From assembly GCF_001570565.1 (NCBI RefSeq), contig NZ_BBXE01000026.1, forward strand, positions 62,001-126,000: a stretch of DNA of 64,000 nt, written 5' to 3'. This stretch comes from Herbidospora yilanensis. Its GTDB lineage: Bacteria > Actinomycetota > Actinomycetes > Streptosporangiales > Streptosporangiaceae. The translations under genes were made by a program, and so were the position numbers. The notes under the pieces are model-generated. The model searched no databases and had not been told where the DNA came from. It worked only from the letters and a program-made list of their open reading frames with translations. Below are positions 52,201 to 58,843 of this stretch, in pieces; within the stretch, counting starts at the first letter, position 1, and the number at the start of each line of letters is the position of its first letter.

Positions 52201-55150
52201 CGTCGGCCAGCGGGTCGCTCAGGGTGACCCCGGTGAAGGCCGACGGACCGGTGTTCGCCACGGTGATCGTGTAGGAGACGGTGGATCCCGGGACCGCGGC
52301 CGACTGGTCGGCCGTCTTGGTGATGACCAGCGGCCCGGCCCCGACCGTGACCGTGCCCGACCTGGTGTCGCTCTGCCCGTTCGTGTCGGTGACCTTCACC
52401 GTGAAGGCGTAGGCGCCCTGCGTGGTCGGGGTGCCCGAGATCAGCCCGGTCGAGGTGTTCAGCGTCACCCCGGGCGGCAGCGTCCCCGAGGCGAGCGAGT
52501 AGGTGTAGGGGCCGGTGCCGCCCGACACCGAAAGCGGCAGGTTGTAGGCCACGGCCACCTGCGCGGCCGGTGGCGTCGGAACGGTCAGCACGGGAGGCGG
52601 CACGATCGTCACCGTCGCCGCCCGGGTGTCGCTCTGCCCGCCGGCGTCGACGATCCTGACGGTGAAGTCGTAGGTGCCCGCCGACGTCGGCGTGCCCGAC
52701 AGCAGGCCGGTGGACGGGTTGAGCGTCACCCCCGGAGGCGGCGACCCGGCGCTGATCGACCACGTGGTCGGCGCGGTGCCGCCCGTCATCGTCAGCGGCA
52801 CGTTGTAGGCGACGTTCACCTGACCACCCGGCGGCGGCCCGAAGGTTAGCCGCGGGTTGGCGTTCGGCGTCACGGTCGCGGACACCGTGGACGGCGACCC
52901 CGTGCCGGCCGCGTTCACCGCCGCGACCGTGAAGGTGTACGACGCCCCCGCCGTCAGCCCGGTCACCGTCTGCGTCGTCGCCGTGGACGGATAGGAGATC
53001 GGCGTCTGCTCCACCCCGTTGAGATAGGGCGTGACGATGTAACCGGTGACCGCGCTGCCGCCGTTCGCGGCCGGCGGCGACCAGGTCAGCGTGGCCGACA
53101 GGTCTCCGGCGGTCGCCGAGGTGATCGTCGGCCGCCCCGGCACGGTGTAGGGCACCACCGCGTTCGACTGCGCGCTCGCCGTTCCGGTCCCGATGGTGTT
53201 CACGGCCGCCACGGTGAAGGTGTAGGAGGCCCCGGCCGTCAGGCCGGTGAGCGTCTGCGTCGTCGCGGTGGAGGAGTAGGAGATCGGCGTCTGCGCGACG
53301 CCGTTCAGGTAGGGCGTGACGACGTAGCCCGTGATCGGGCTGCCGTTCGGCGACGGCGCGGTCCACGTCACGGTCGCGCTGGTCGCGCCCGCCGTCGCGG
53401 TGGGCGCGGCGGGGGTGCCGGGCGCGGAGGTGTAGGTGTAGGCGGCGGACCCCGCCACGCCCTGGGTCACCACCGTCACCGTCACGGCCGCCGCCGACGG
53501 GCGCGACGGCATCGACGAGATCGTCAGCGTGCCGTTGGCGTTGGCGGTGAAGCAGTTCGTGGTGATCACGCTGGAGCACGGCAGCAGCACGACCGGGGTG
53601 CCGGCCTGCTGCTCGGCCGTGGTGCCGATCTCGACGGCGGTCGCGCCGGTCAGGTTCGACCCGCTGACGGTCACGCTTCCGCCGCCCGCGATGGTGCCGC
53701 TGGTGGTCGACAACGTGAGGCCGGACGGCGCGGCCGGGATCGTGCCCGCCGTGGTGGTGGTCGCGATGCCCGGGTTTCCGTCGTTGGAGGAGACCGTCAC
53801 CGTCGAACCGGTCTGGACCGTCGAGGGCGTCACCGAGCTCCCGGTGACGATGCCGACGACGGTGATCGTGGGCAGGGTCGTGCCGCCGGCGAAGGGGGTG
53901 CCGGAGTTCGTACAGGTGATCTTCTGCCCTGACGGCGCCCCGCAGACCCAGCCGGCGCCGAACGCGCCCACGGGCACCACACCCGCCGGGAGCGTCTCGG
54001 TCACCGAGATCGGCAGCGTCTCGTTGGCGCCCGTCGCCGACACCACCGGCCTGACCGTGTACGTCACCGGGTCGCCCGGCTTCGGCGCCGAGCCGTTGTA
54101 GCTCGTCTGCGTCACGCTCAGGTCGGGCACCGGGTTGAGGCTGTTGACCACGACGTTGTCGATCTCGTGGAAGTCGGTGACGCCGCCCGTCGAGGCGACC
54201 CAGCCGAACGCGAGCTGCCGGGGGATGCCCGCCGCCGTCGTCCACGTGGACGACGGGTAGAGGCTCGACGACACCGTGGGCAGTGTGCCCGTCAGCGTGC
54301 GGGAGGCGCCGCTGACCGGGGTGAACTGGACCACGTAGGTGCCCGCCGCGACCGACAACCCGGCGGCGGTGGTCAGCGTGCTCGACGTCGGGTTGATCGC
54401 GACCGCGACCGGGACCACCGACACCGAACGGGTGGTGCTCCGCAGCCGGAGGGCAGCCGAGTTCGTCGAGGTGGCCGTGCTGTTGATCGCGCAGTAGCCG
54501 ACGGTGCCCGCGCCGGGCCCGCGCACCACGACCTGACCGGGCACGGTCGTGGTGGTCGAGATGTAGGGCGGGTTGCTGCACCCGCTGCCCTGGTAGGAGG
54601 AGTTGCTGAAGTTGCCGTACGCGTCGAACCCGAACCCCAGATAGGCGTTGGCCAGCCCGTCCCCGGCCGAGAACGGCGAATACCCCAGCGAACCGCCGGG
54701 CCGCCCGATGGTGGCGGGCGGCACCGGGTTGGCCGGATCTACGGCCGCGACGACGAACGCCAGGCCGTCGGCGCCGCCGCCGCCGTACTGGTACATGTTG
54801 AACGTCACGTCGAGGCCCTGCGACGTCGGCACCGACGTGGCGCCGAAGACCCCGCCCTGCTGACTGGTGACGGCGCTGGTCAGCCGCAACACGCCCGAAC
54901 CGTTGGCGTCGGTCGAGGTGGTGCAGCTCTTGAGCCCGGTCCCGGTGGTGTTCCCGGCGGCCGACAGGCAGACGGCGTTGGTGCCGGCCGACCCGGCGGG
55001 CAGCGCCGGGATCGACACCGGATAGGCGGAGGCGATCGTGTTGTTCTTGAACGGCTGCACGAACAGCGTCGACCCGGCGGCGTGCGACACCGACGCGGGA
55101 ACGTGGACGACCGCCGCGACGAGGCCGACGGCGAGCGCCCGCCTAAACAC
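46274..55150 (-). CDS. Giant secreted multi-domain adhesin-like protein with 15 DUF11 repeats
   Basis: This ~2,958-residue exported protein is the main component of a putative surface complex. In order it shows: a signal peptide (VFRRALAVGLVAAVVHVPAS); a lectin-like N-terminal domain (~30-320, with GLDVTFNMYQYGGGGADGLAF and YLGFGFDAYGNFSN); a DUF11-type region; an IPT/TIG-like segment; two FN3 domains (PGTPAAPTATAGATSATVTW; PGRPTITSATAGDLSATLTW); two Ig-like putative-Ig (He_PIG) modules; then 15 DUF11 repeats of ~125 residues; then a WxL-like C-terminal domain. I chose GTG 55150, which follows GGGAGTGGGAGCC and overlaps the DUF916 stop; GTG 55174 is the alternative. The N-terminal lectin and C-terminal wall-binding domains suggest it bridges the cell wall and an external glycan. 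Confidence 0.85.
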   Translation of the reverse strand: MFRRALAVGLVAAVVHVPASVSHAAGSTLFVQPFKNNTIASAYPVSIPALPAGSAGTNAVCLSAAGNTTGTGLKSCTTSTDANGSGVLRLTSAVTSQQGGVFGATSVPTSQGLDVTFNMYQYGGGGADGLAFVVAAVDPANPVPPATIGRPGGSLGYSPFSAGDGLANAYLGFGFDAYGNFSNSSYQGSGCSNPPYISTTTTVPGQVVVRGPGAGTVGYCAINSTATSTNSAALRLRSTTRSVSVVPVAVAINPTSSTLTTAAGLSVAAGTYVVQFTPVSGASRTLTGTLPTVSSSLYPSSTWTTAAGIPRQLAFGWVASTGGVTDFHEIDNVVVNSLNPVPDLSVTQTSYNGSAPKPGDPVTYTVRPVVSATGANETLPISVTETLPAGVVPVGAFGAGWVCGAPSGQKITCTNSGTPFAGGTTLPTITVVGIVTGSSVTPSTVQTGSTVTVSSNDGNPGIATTTTAGTIPAAPSGLTLSTTSGTIAGGGSVTVSGSNLTGATAVEIGTTAEQQAGTPVVLLPCSSVITTNCFTANANGTLTISSMPSRPSAAAVTVTVVTQGVAGSAAYTYTSAPGTPAAPTATAGATSATVTWTAPSPNGSPITGYVVTPYLNGVAQTPISYSSTATTQTLTGLTAGASYTFTVAAVNTIGTGTASAQSNAVVPYTVPGRPTITSATAGDLSATLTWSPPAANGGSAVTGYIVTPYLNGVEQTPISYPSTATTQTVTGLTAGASYTFTVAAVNAAGTGSPSTVSATVTPNANPRLTFGPPPGGQVNVAYNVPLTMTGGTAPTTWSISAGSPPPGVTLNPSTGLLSGTPTSAGTYDFTVRIVDAGGQSDTRAATVTIVPPPVLTVPTPPAAQVAVAYNLPLSVSGGTGPYTYSLASGTLPPGVTLNTSTGLISGTPTTQGAYAFTVKVTDTNGQSDTRSGTVTVGAGPLVITKTADQSAAVPGSTVSYTITVANTGPSAFTGVTLSDPLADVLDDATYDGDLAASLGNVSFAGQNVTWTGNLAAGATATITYSVTVRTGGNGILTDTVSSPASGTNCAASSGDSRCRSTVTLQALVIGKTADAAGPTPGATVNYTITVTNTGKTAYSPATFSDALAGVLDDATYNNDAAATSGTVNYGAPTLSWSGNLPAGASATITYSVTVRDPDPGDRSLTNTVTSASPGNNCPCTSTVTTLVPRLTVTTATDVSSTTPTGVVRYTVTATNTGQTTYPAANFTLAPAGDATYGNDATATSGNLTLNPNGTITWTGPLAPGQSVTATASVTVGNPATGAVTGNVTSTTAGLNCVSCTTSVPILQPRLTLTKTASSPTVTPGDTVTYTITAANTGQTPYQGATFTESLAGVLNDAVYNGDAAATSGTLSYNAPVLSWTGDLAVGATATVTYTVTVKNPDPGDRLMINTVVSSTLGSTCPSGSSNPNCTSVVNVLVPGLSITRQADRTGAVQGDVIRYTITAENTGQTPYTGASLTDQLAQLLDDAVYNGDAAASSGTVTYTAPNLTWTGNLAVGATTTITYSVTVRDPDPGDGLITGTVVSTDPGSTCPTGCSSTVRLSRLALSQAFTETSTTPGSVIHLSATFANTGQMPYTGLTVAASSADVIDDAVPNGDQVASSGNLVLGPTGINWTGDIPVGGTVTVTGTLTVRNPGTGNKVIRGTLVSDAPGGSCPAGGTDPACTARIDVLVPALTITTTPGTTTQEPGGVVHYTTTITNTGQTPYTGISVTDDLSSLLDDAVYGNDASATTGTAVFATPQLTWTGDLAVGASAIVTYSVTVRDPDPGDKQLINAVTSAAPGSTCVPACTSRVVVLTPALTVATSADRQTAVPGDTVTFTTTITNTGQTPYLGTTALTDLAGLLDDAAYGGDAVATSGSVAYTAPVLTWTGGLAVGAGTTITFTAVVDNPDLGDRRLTAVTTSAAKGADCPAGSAGTPCAVTVPVTDVTDLTFTKTADPSSVVRGGVVTYTITVANSAATTYVGATFTDPLTGVLDDATYNGDLTATSGTAAFTSPNVTWTGNVPAGGAVTVTYSVTVDPVRGSGDDLLTGALTSASPGGNCPAGGADPRCSAGVTVSELDIAVSSSAGSVKPGQALQLTAVFTNTGQTPYRGIRVSIPAGDLVDAATPTGDTTLTSGTLSVEGLDLVWTGDVPVGGSVTVASPFTANAPPTGNRRIATRVVSAAPGSNCPAGGSGPSCALDVPVLVPELTIAKTADRVTAEPGDVVAYTITIANTGETPYTGISVTDPLAGTLDDAVYGADAAATTGSAAFADSALTWTGDLAVGVSATVTYTMTVRSPDPGDKIMANTVTSDAEGVSCGACASSVQILTPALTIVKSASPGSTAPGGTVTYTITATNSGQTSHPAATFTDALAGVLDDAVYNDDGGATRGTVGYSPGELAWTGALAPGQSATITYSVTVRNPDPGDRMLSSRITSPTTGGNCGTDPRCGTDVPVAVFTVVTATDRTVAMPGDVVRYTVTATNTGRTDLTPGDFTLSLAGALANAEYNNDALVGGGALTFNLDGSVTWNGPLAPGESVTATASITVIDPGGDGGTLTSELASTTPGLDCQACTTTVTVLIPELTLTTVADRQTATPGDVVTYTITAANTGEAPYQDATWSTSLVGVLGDADYGGDATATSGVVNYAEPTLSWTGDLAVGAVVTVTFSVRVKDPDPGDDRLTQQVVSPTSGATCPGGPSCSTTVRVLTPQLTITKQADTASIVGGGIVHYTVTVANTGETSYTGATYTDPVGVAIYGGDAWASSGFVSPVDGELIWTGDLAEGVTATVTYSARIDPAAGNGTLATTITSPTRGSNCAVGSSDPRCSTTIGVLAQSIALADLTRNFTLTGPPDSTRRGDGVVTMNVITNSPTGYTVTVRSSATALTSPVTGASIPISALKVRSPGTSGFRPLSATTPIVVHQQSRPSAQIGDSLSNDYEVDIPFVPSGSYSVTLDYIASTS
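46676..52337 (-). repeat. Array of 15 DUF11 repeats within the giant protein
   Basis: I count 15 copies of a ~125-residue module, each with a core like TPGDTVTYTITxxNTGQTPY, a middle VLDDAxYNGDAAATSG and an end GDLAVGATxTVTYSVTVRxPDPGD. The copies are diverged, not identical, so the array is not an assembly artefact. The boundaries given are approximate. Confidence 0.8.
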
Positions 55151-56057
55151 GGCTCCCACTCCCGGCCAGCTCACGCGCGGCCGCCTCGACCCGGCGCCGG
55201 TACCGGTGCCGGGCGACGACCCAGATCAGCGCGCCGCCCATCACGAGGGCGACGAGGACGACGACCAGGTGCAGCGGGAAGACGACCACCTGCACCGTCC
55301 GGGTGTTGCCGCCGGGGACCGCCACGGTCACGTCGCAGAAGCAGACGAGCGGCGTGTCCCAGGTCGCCGCCACCTCACGGGTCGCGCCCCGCACGACGGT
55401 GAAGTCGGGGAACAGCAGGTCCGACCCGCCGGCCCGGATCCTGAGGCGCTCCGCCCCCCGGAAGTCGCGGTGCACCGTGCCGGTGCCGCGGATCCGCGCG
55501 GTGATCGGCACCGGCCCGCCGAGCACGAACCCGGGCGCCCGCAGTTCGGCGATCTCCGCTGATCTGTCGATCGCCCCTGGCACGGTGACGAACACCGGCG
55601 CGGCGATCCCCCGGTTGATCCGGATGTTCGCCGTGGTCTTCGTCGCCGGGACCTTGAAGATGACCGCGAACTGGTGGTCGCCGGGTTCGGGGGTCCGGGG
55701 CACGACCACCCGCAGCGTCACCGGCCGGGTCTCCCCCGGCGGCACCGTCAGTCGCGCCGGACTCACCTCGGCCCAGGCCGCCGCCGCGTAGGGCGCTCCG
55801 GCCTGGAATCGCATCGCCCCCGACTCACCGGCGACGAAGTCGGATTTCTCGACGGTGACCTGGAACGCCTCCCGGCCCTTGTTGGTCACGTCGAACCGGT
55901 GCTCGGAGGTCCCGGCCGGGACGATCAGCCGGGTCGGCGTGACCTGCATCGAGAAGGCGGGCTCTGGTTCGGCCGCCCGAACCGGTGTGCCTTGGGTCAA
56001 GAAAAGACACAACACGACGAGGAATCCCGCCGTGCCACCCCGAACCGAATTGACCAT
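55143..56057 (-). CDS. DUF916 (WxL-partner, peptidoglycan-binding) membrane protein, CscA-like
   Basis: This 304-residue exported protein is followed by a C-terminal span. In Firmicutes, DUF916 proteins (CscA) accompany WxL proteins and bind peptidoglycan. The N terminus has a signal peptide (GFLVVLCLFLTQGTPVRA). The DUF916 region shows FSMQVTPTRLIVPAGTSEHRFDVTNKG, PARLTVPPGETRPVTLRVVVP and DHQFAVIFKV. A second Ig-like half follows, then the anchor LHLVVVLVALVMGGALIWVVA with a basic tail. ATG 56057 lies eight bases from GGGGGG. It is the first gene of the operon; the giant DUF11 gene starts at its stop codon. Confidence 0.88.
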   Translation of the reverse strand: MVNSVRGGTAGFLVVLCLFLTQGTPVRAAEPEPAFSMQVTPTRLIVPAGTSEHRFDVTNKGREAFQVTVEKSDFVAGESGAMRFQAGAPYAAAAWAEVSPARLTVPPGETRPVTLRVVVPRTPEPGDHQFAVIFKVPATKTTANIRINRGIAAPVFVTVPGAIDRSAEIAELRAPGFVLGGPVPITARIRGTGTVHRDFRGAERLRIRAGGSDLLFPDFTVVRGATREVAATWDTPLVCFCDVTVAVPGGNTRTVQVVVFPLHLVVVLVALVMGGALIWVVARHRYRRRVEAAARELAGSGSRV

Positions 56058-56253
56058 CCGCAATGCCCCCCATAGCGATCAATTCGAGAAGGTAGTCAAT
56101 CGACCGCCAAGAGGACTGCTCAAGATCGTCCGTGGATTCCTAGTCTCCATCCATGGTTTTCAGTGGGGTCATATTCCGTAAAGCTTCCTCCGATGCGCCT
56201 TACTTCCCCCAATTGGGTATATGGGCCGGAGGGCAGTGATATACGGGGGAGAA

Positions 56254-56787
56254 ATGAGAAAAGGCATCGCCGCGCTGGCGGGACTGTTGTTCGCGGCCGT
56301 CACACCGGCAGCCGCGCTGGCGTCGGAGGATCCTGGCTCGATGGGGGTCTCGATCCGGGTGCTGCCCCCAGACGGTCCGGTCGACCCGGTGGATCCGGTC
56401 GACCCTGTGAACCCGGCGCATCCGGCGCATCCGGTGGACCCGTCCGCCGAGGAGCCGGACGGGCACCGCGGAAGGCCGATGACCCATCATGTCGACGACG
56501 GCCATAGGGGTGGTGTCGACGGCATTCAGGGCAATGTCGACGGCCAAAACTTCGAGGGCGGCTCAGACAACTCAGACATTAACCGCGATTCGACAATTCA
56601 CCGGGATTCCGGCGTTCAAGGCAGTTCGGAGGCGAACCGCGAATCCGGGGCCAGGCCCGAGGAATTGCCGTTCACCGGAATGAACGGCGACGCCCTCCTG
56701 GTCCTCGCCCTCGCGGGCGCGGTCGCGTCGCTGGAGGGCGCCGCTCTGATCGTGCTGACCCGTCGCCGGTTCAGACGCTCACCTTGA
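56254..56787 (+). CDS. Small LPFTG cell-wall-anchored protein (CscD-like)
   Basis: This 177-residue exported protein has a signal peptide (GIAALAGLLFAAVTPAAALA). A PVDPVDPVDPVNPAHPAHPV repeat segment, an acidic/Asn-rich low-complexity middle and a sorting signal follow. The sorting signal is LPFTG, then a hydrophobic span (LLVLALAGAVASLEGAALIVL), then TRRRFRR. A sortase should attach it to peptidoglycan; none is encoded in the window. ATG 56254 follows GGGGGAG. It is divergent from the DUF916 operon, with a 196-base promoter region containing the palindrome CCCAATTGGG (56208-56217). Its last codons lie in an 18-base repeat also found at the end of asnB. Confidence 0.85.
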   Translation: MRKGIAALAGLLFAAVTPAAALASEDPGSMGVSIRVLPPDGPVDPVDPVDPVNPAHPAHPVDPSAEEPDGHRGRPMTHHVDDGHRGGVDGIQGNVDGQNFEGGSDNSDINRDSTIHRDSGVQGSSEANRESGARPEELPFTGMNGDALLVLALAGAVASLEGAALIVLTRRRFRRSP

Positions 56788-56788
56788 C
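56771..56788. repeat. 18-bp direct repeat, left copy, flanking the GHKL-nuclease gene
   Basis: TCAGACGCTCACCTTGAC lies at the 3' end of the LPFTG gene and is identical to 58826-58843. The next three bases match at two positions. An 18-base match between the ends of two unrelated genes is very unlikely by chance. Confidence 0.85.
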
Positions 56789-56801
56789 CTCCGGCCGGAG
56801 G
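56788..56801. terminator. Palindrome CCTCCGGCCGGAGG between convergent genes
   Basis: This 14-base perfect palindrome follows the LPFTG stop codon immediately and precedes the convergent GHKL gene's stop. It could form a terminator-type hairpin. Confidence 0.5.
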
Positions 56802-56809
56802 CGGGCGCT

Positions 56810-58753
56810 TCAGGGACGCACCTCAGGTTCCCGCAGCGCCGGAGGCAGAAGTCGGGCATGCACCCGGCGGAGGTATTCGATCCCCTCGTCTCTGCTCGAT
56901 CGGTGCTGGAGACTGTCGGCGACGAACTTCAAGCGATGCTTCGCGTCAGTGATCGCCTCGGCCCAGGTCTTGGCGATCACGCGGTAGCGTTTCGTCTGTT
57001 TCACCACCCCGACGGGGCGGTCTGGCGAAGTCGCTTCCTCACGCACATAGTCGTCCAGTTCGTTGCCGATGATCCAGAACTCCCAATGGACATTGGGTTG
57101 GTTGAAGCGTTCGTCCTGGGCAACGGCGAACGCGTAGTCTTCGATCTGCTGAAGTTCGGCACGCCCGATCTTCACCTTGGGCCGCTTCAATTCGACCACC
57201 AGATGCTCCAGCCGGTTGTCCCGATTCTTCAGCGGACGCGACAGAACGAGATCCGGAATCGCCTCGGTCCCGTCGAGGCGAGTGATCGGCTCGTCTCCGG
57301 CAAGCTCTACGTCCTCACCAAGGGCGGCAAGATGCTTCCGGAGTACGACAAGCAGACGATCGTCGTCGCCGGTCAATGCGTACTCCTCACCGAACAACCA
57401 GGTCTCTTCGGCGAGAATTCGGTGGAGTTGTCGTCGTTCAAGGGTCTGCCGCCTGGGCTCCGCGTCGAAGAGAAGCGCGTCCAAGCCATCCAGGAAGTTC
57501 AGTCGGTCGGCGATTGTGCGGGCGGACACGATCACCGATGTCAGTGGAGCGCGCTGCAGCAGATGGGCCAGGTCGCTCACCTGTTCGTCTGACAGCTCAA
57601 GGACATCCGACAGGACGGATTTCAGATTCGTGGGCTTCGTCTCCAGAGCTTCTTTCAGAAGACGAAGAGCCAGTCGCCGTGCCTGCCTGTCCGATGACTC
57701 AAGAGGTTTGGCAGCGCTCAACGCCACGACGTCGAACAGTTCCCGTTCGCGTTCCTCGATGGAATCGGCCGGTGGCCCGGAGAAGGGATAGCTCTGCTCG
57801 GCCTTCCAGCGTGTGACCATCTGCTGGCGTTTCTCGTCGACACGGGCCCTGAAGTGAGCTTTCAGCGTATCCCGCGCTGCTTGAACGATGGAGGCGGTGG
57901 CTTCGTGCTCCATGTCTGCCAGCAGGATGTCATGGCCGATATGGCGAAACCCGTCCCAGCGCACGTAGGCCGTGAAGTCAAAGCCGGGTGCCTGAACATT
58001 GGGCTGCATCTCGTGCAACGCCTGTCCGTTGGCATCACAGAGATAGAGCAGCCGCCGCACCTTCTTCCGCCATTCGATCACCACGAGGGTCGCCGCTCCG
58101 GCGCCAGGCAGAGAAAGCGGGTATTCCTTGCGAATCTCCTGCAGATCCCGGGGGGCCACCAACAGCCCTTGCCATGTGATCCGGAGCGGATAGGACTCCA
58201 GATAGAGAGCGAATGTCGTCGTCAGGTAGGTGAGAACACCAGGGCGCTCAAGTGCAAGGCTCGCCGCAGCCCCCAGTCTGTCGATCGATACGCGGGTGCC
58301 CGTCTCGGCCACCACCGCGATCGGCGATGAGACCTCGAATTCATCCAATCTCTCGCGTACACCCGTTATTGCGATCTCAAAATTGCCGGCACCCTCGTGG
58401 GTAGCCACGGACTTCCAGACGACCGTGTCGCCGATCCCGAACGCCGCATAACGGCCCTTGCCCTGGCTTCCGTGCAGGGCGCGCTTCCGGTTTCTGGAGA
58501 CGACAGCCTTCGGTTTCCATGATTCGCCGAGCGCGCCGAAGTCTCGCTCCGCTTCGACCTGGGTCATGCCATGCCCGTCGTCTTCGACAAGCACGGAACA
58601 GATGATGTCAGCCGAGTCGCGGTCAACCGTGATGTCGACGACTGTCGCATCTGCGTCCAAGGCGTTCCAGATGAGCTCGGCCAGCCCATGAACAGCGGAC
58701 CTGATCTGACCTGCCAGATGATCTCGCCCGAGTCGAACGGTTACGCGTGACAT
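56810..58753 (-). CDS. GHKL/Hsp90-type ATPase with C-terminal PD-(D/E)xK-like nuclease motif, probable defence protein
   Basis: This 647-residue protein is of unassigned function. The N-terminal ~200 residues are a GHKL ATPase: N-box LAELIWNALDADA, EDDGHGMT (DxGxG) and HGSQGKGRYAAFGIGD (G2). A long helical middle follows. The C-terminal ~170 residues contain AIPDLVLSRP, then a Glu-Leu-Lys in LVVELKRPKVKIG, then ELQQIEDYAFAV. These together resemble a PD-(D/E)xK nuclease core as found in phage-defence proteins of the Shedu/DUF4263 type. ATG 58753 starts MSRVTVRLGR. Codon use is less GC-rich than its neighbours, and 18-bp direct repeats flank the gene, suggesting acquisition. Anti-phage action is inference. 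Confidence 0.75.
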   Translation of the reverse strand: MSRVTVRLGRDHLAGQIRSAVHGLAELIWNALDADATVVDITVDRDSADIICSVLVEDDGHGMTQVEAERDFGALGESWKPKAVVSRNRKRALHGSQGKGRYAAFGIGDTVVWKSVATHEGAGNFEIAITGVRERLDEFEVSSPIAVVAETGTRVSIDRLGAAASLALERPGVLTYLTTTFALYLESYPLRITWQGLLVAPRDLQEIRKEYPLSLPGAGAATLVVIEWRKKVRRLLYLCDANGQALHEMQPNVQAPGFDFTAYVRWDGFRHIGHDILLADMEHEATASIVQAARDTLKAHFRARVDEKRQQMVTRWKAEQSYPFSGPPADSIEERERELFDVVALSAAKPLESSDRQARRLALRLLKEALETKPTNLKSVLSDVLELSDEQVSDLAHLLQRAPLTSVIVSARTIADRLNFLDGLDALLFDAEPRRQTLERRQLHRILAEETWLFGEEYALTGDDDRLLVVLRKHLAALGEDVELAGDEPITRLDGTEAIPDLVLSRPLKNRDNRLEHLVVELKRPKVKIGRAELQQIEDYAFAVAQDERFNQPNVHWEFWIIGNELDDYVREEATSPDRPVGVVKQTKRYRVIAKTWAEAITDAKHRLKFVADSLQHRSSRDEGIEYLRRVHARLLPPALREPEVRP

Positions 58754-58825
58754 GCCAAGGATTCTCGCAGGCACAACCGTTTGTCGTACGGGTTCACGAC
58801 AGGCCCGGCGCTTATGCGGCAAATG

Positions 58826-58843
58826 TCAGACGCTCACCTTGAC
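58826..58843. repeat. 18-bp direct repeat, right copy, 3' end of asnB
   Basis: TCAGACGCTCACCTTGAC on the plus strand contains the last codons and stop of asnB. The identical left copy is at 56771-56788. The ~2.05-kb interval holds only the GHKL-nuclease gene, so the 3' end of asnB may have served as an integration site. Confidence 0.85.

Noticed and set aside
46676-52337. Regular repeats that could suggest a CRISPR-like or tandem DNA array
   Set aside because: The period is ~375-400 bp, the copies are diverged at DNA level, and the frame is open throughout. These are protein domain repeats.
46373-52849. 2,158-codon open frame on the plus strand
   Set aside because: It is the antisense image of the repetitive DUF11 gene. 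Its translation is Arg/Gly/Val/His-rich low complexity, typical of shadow frames in high-GC DNA.
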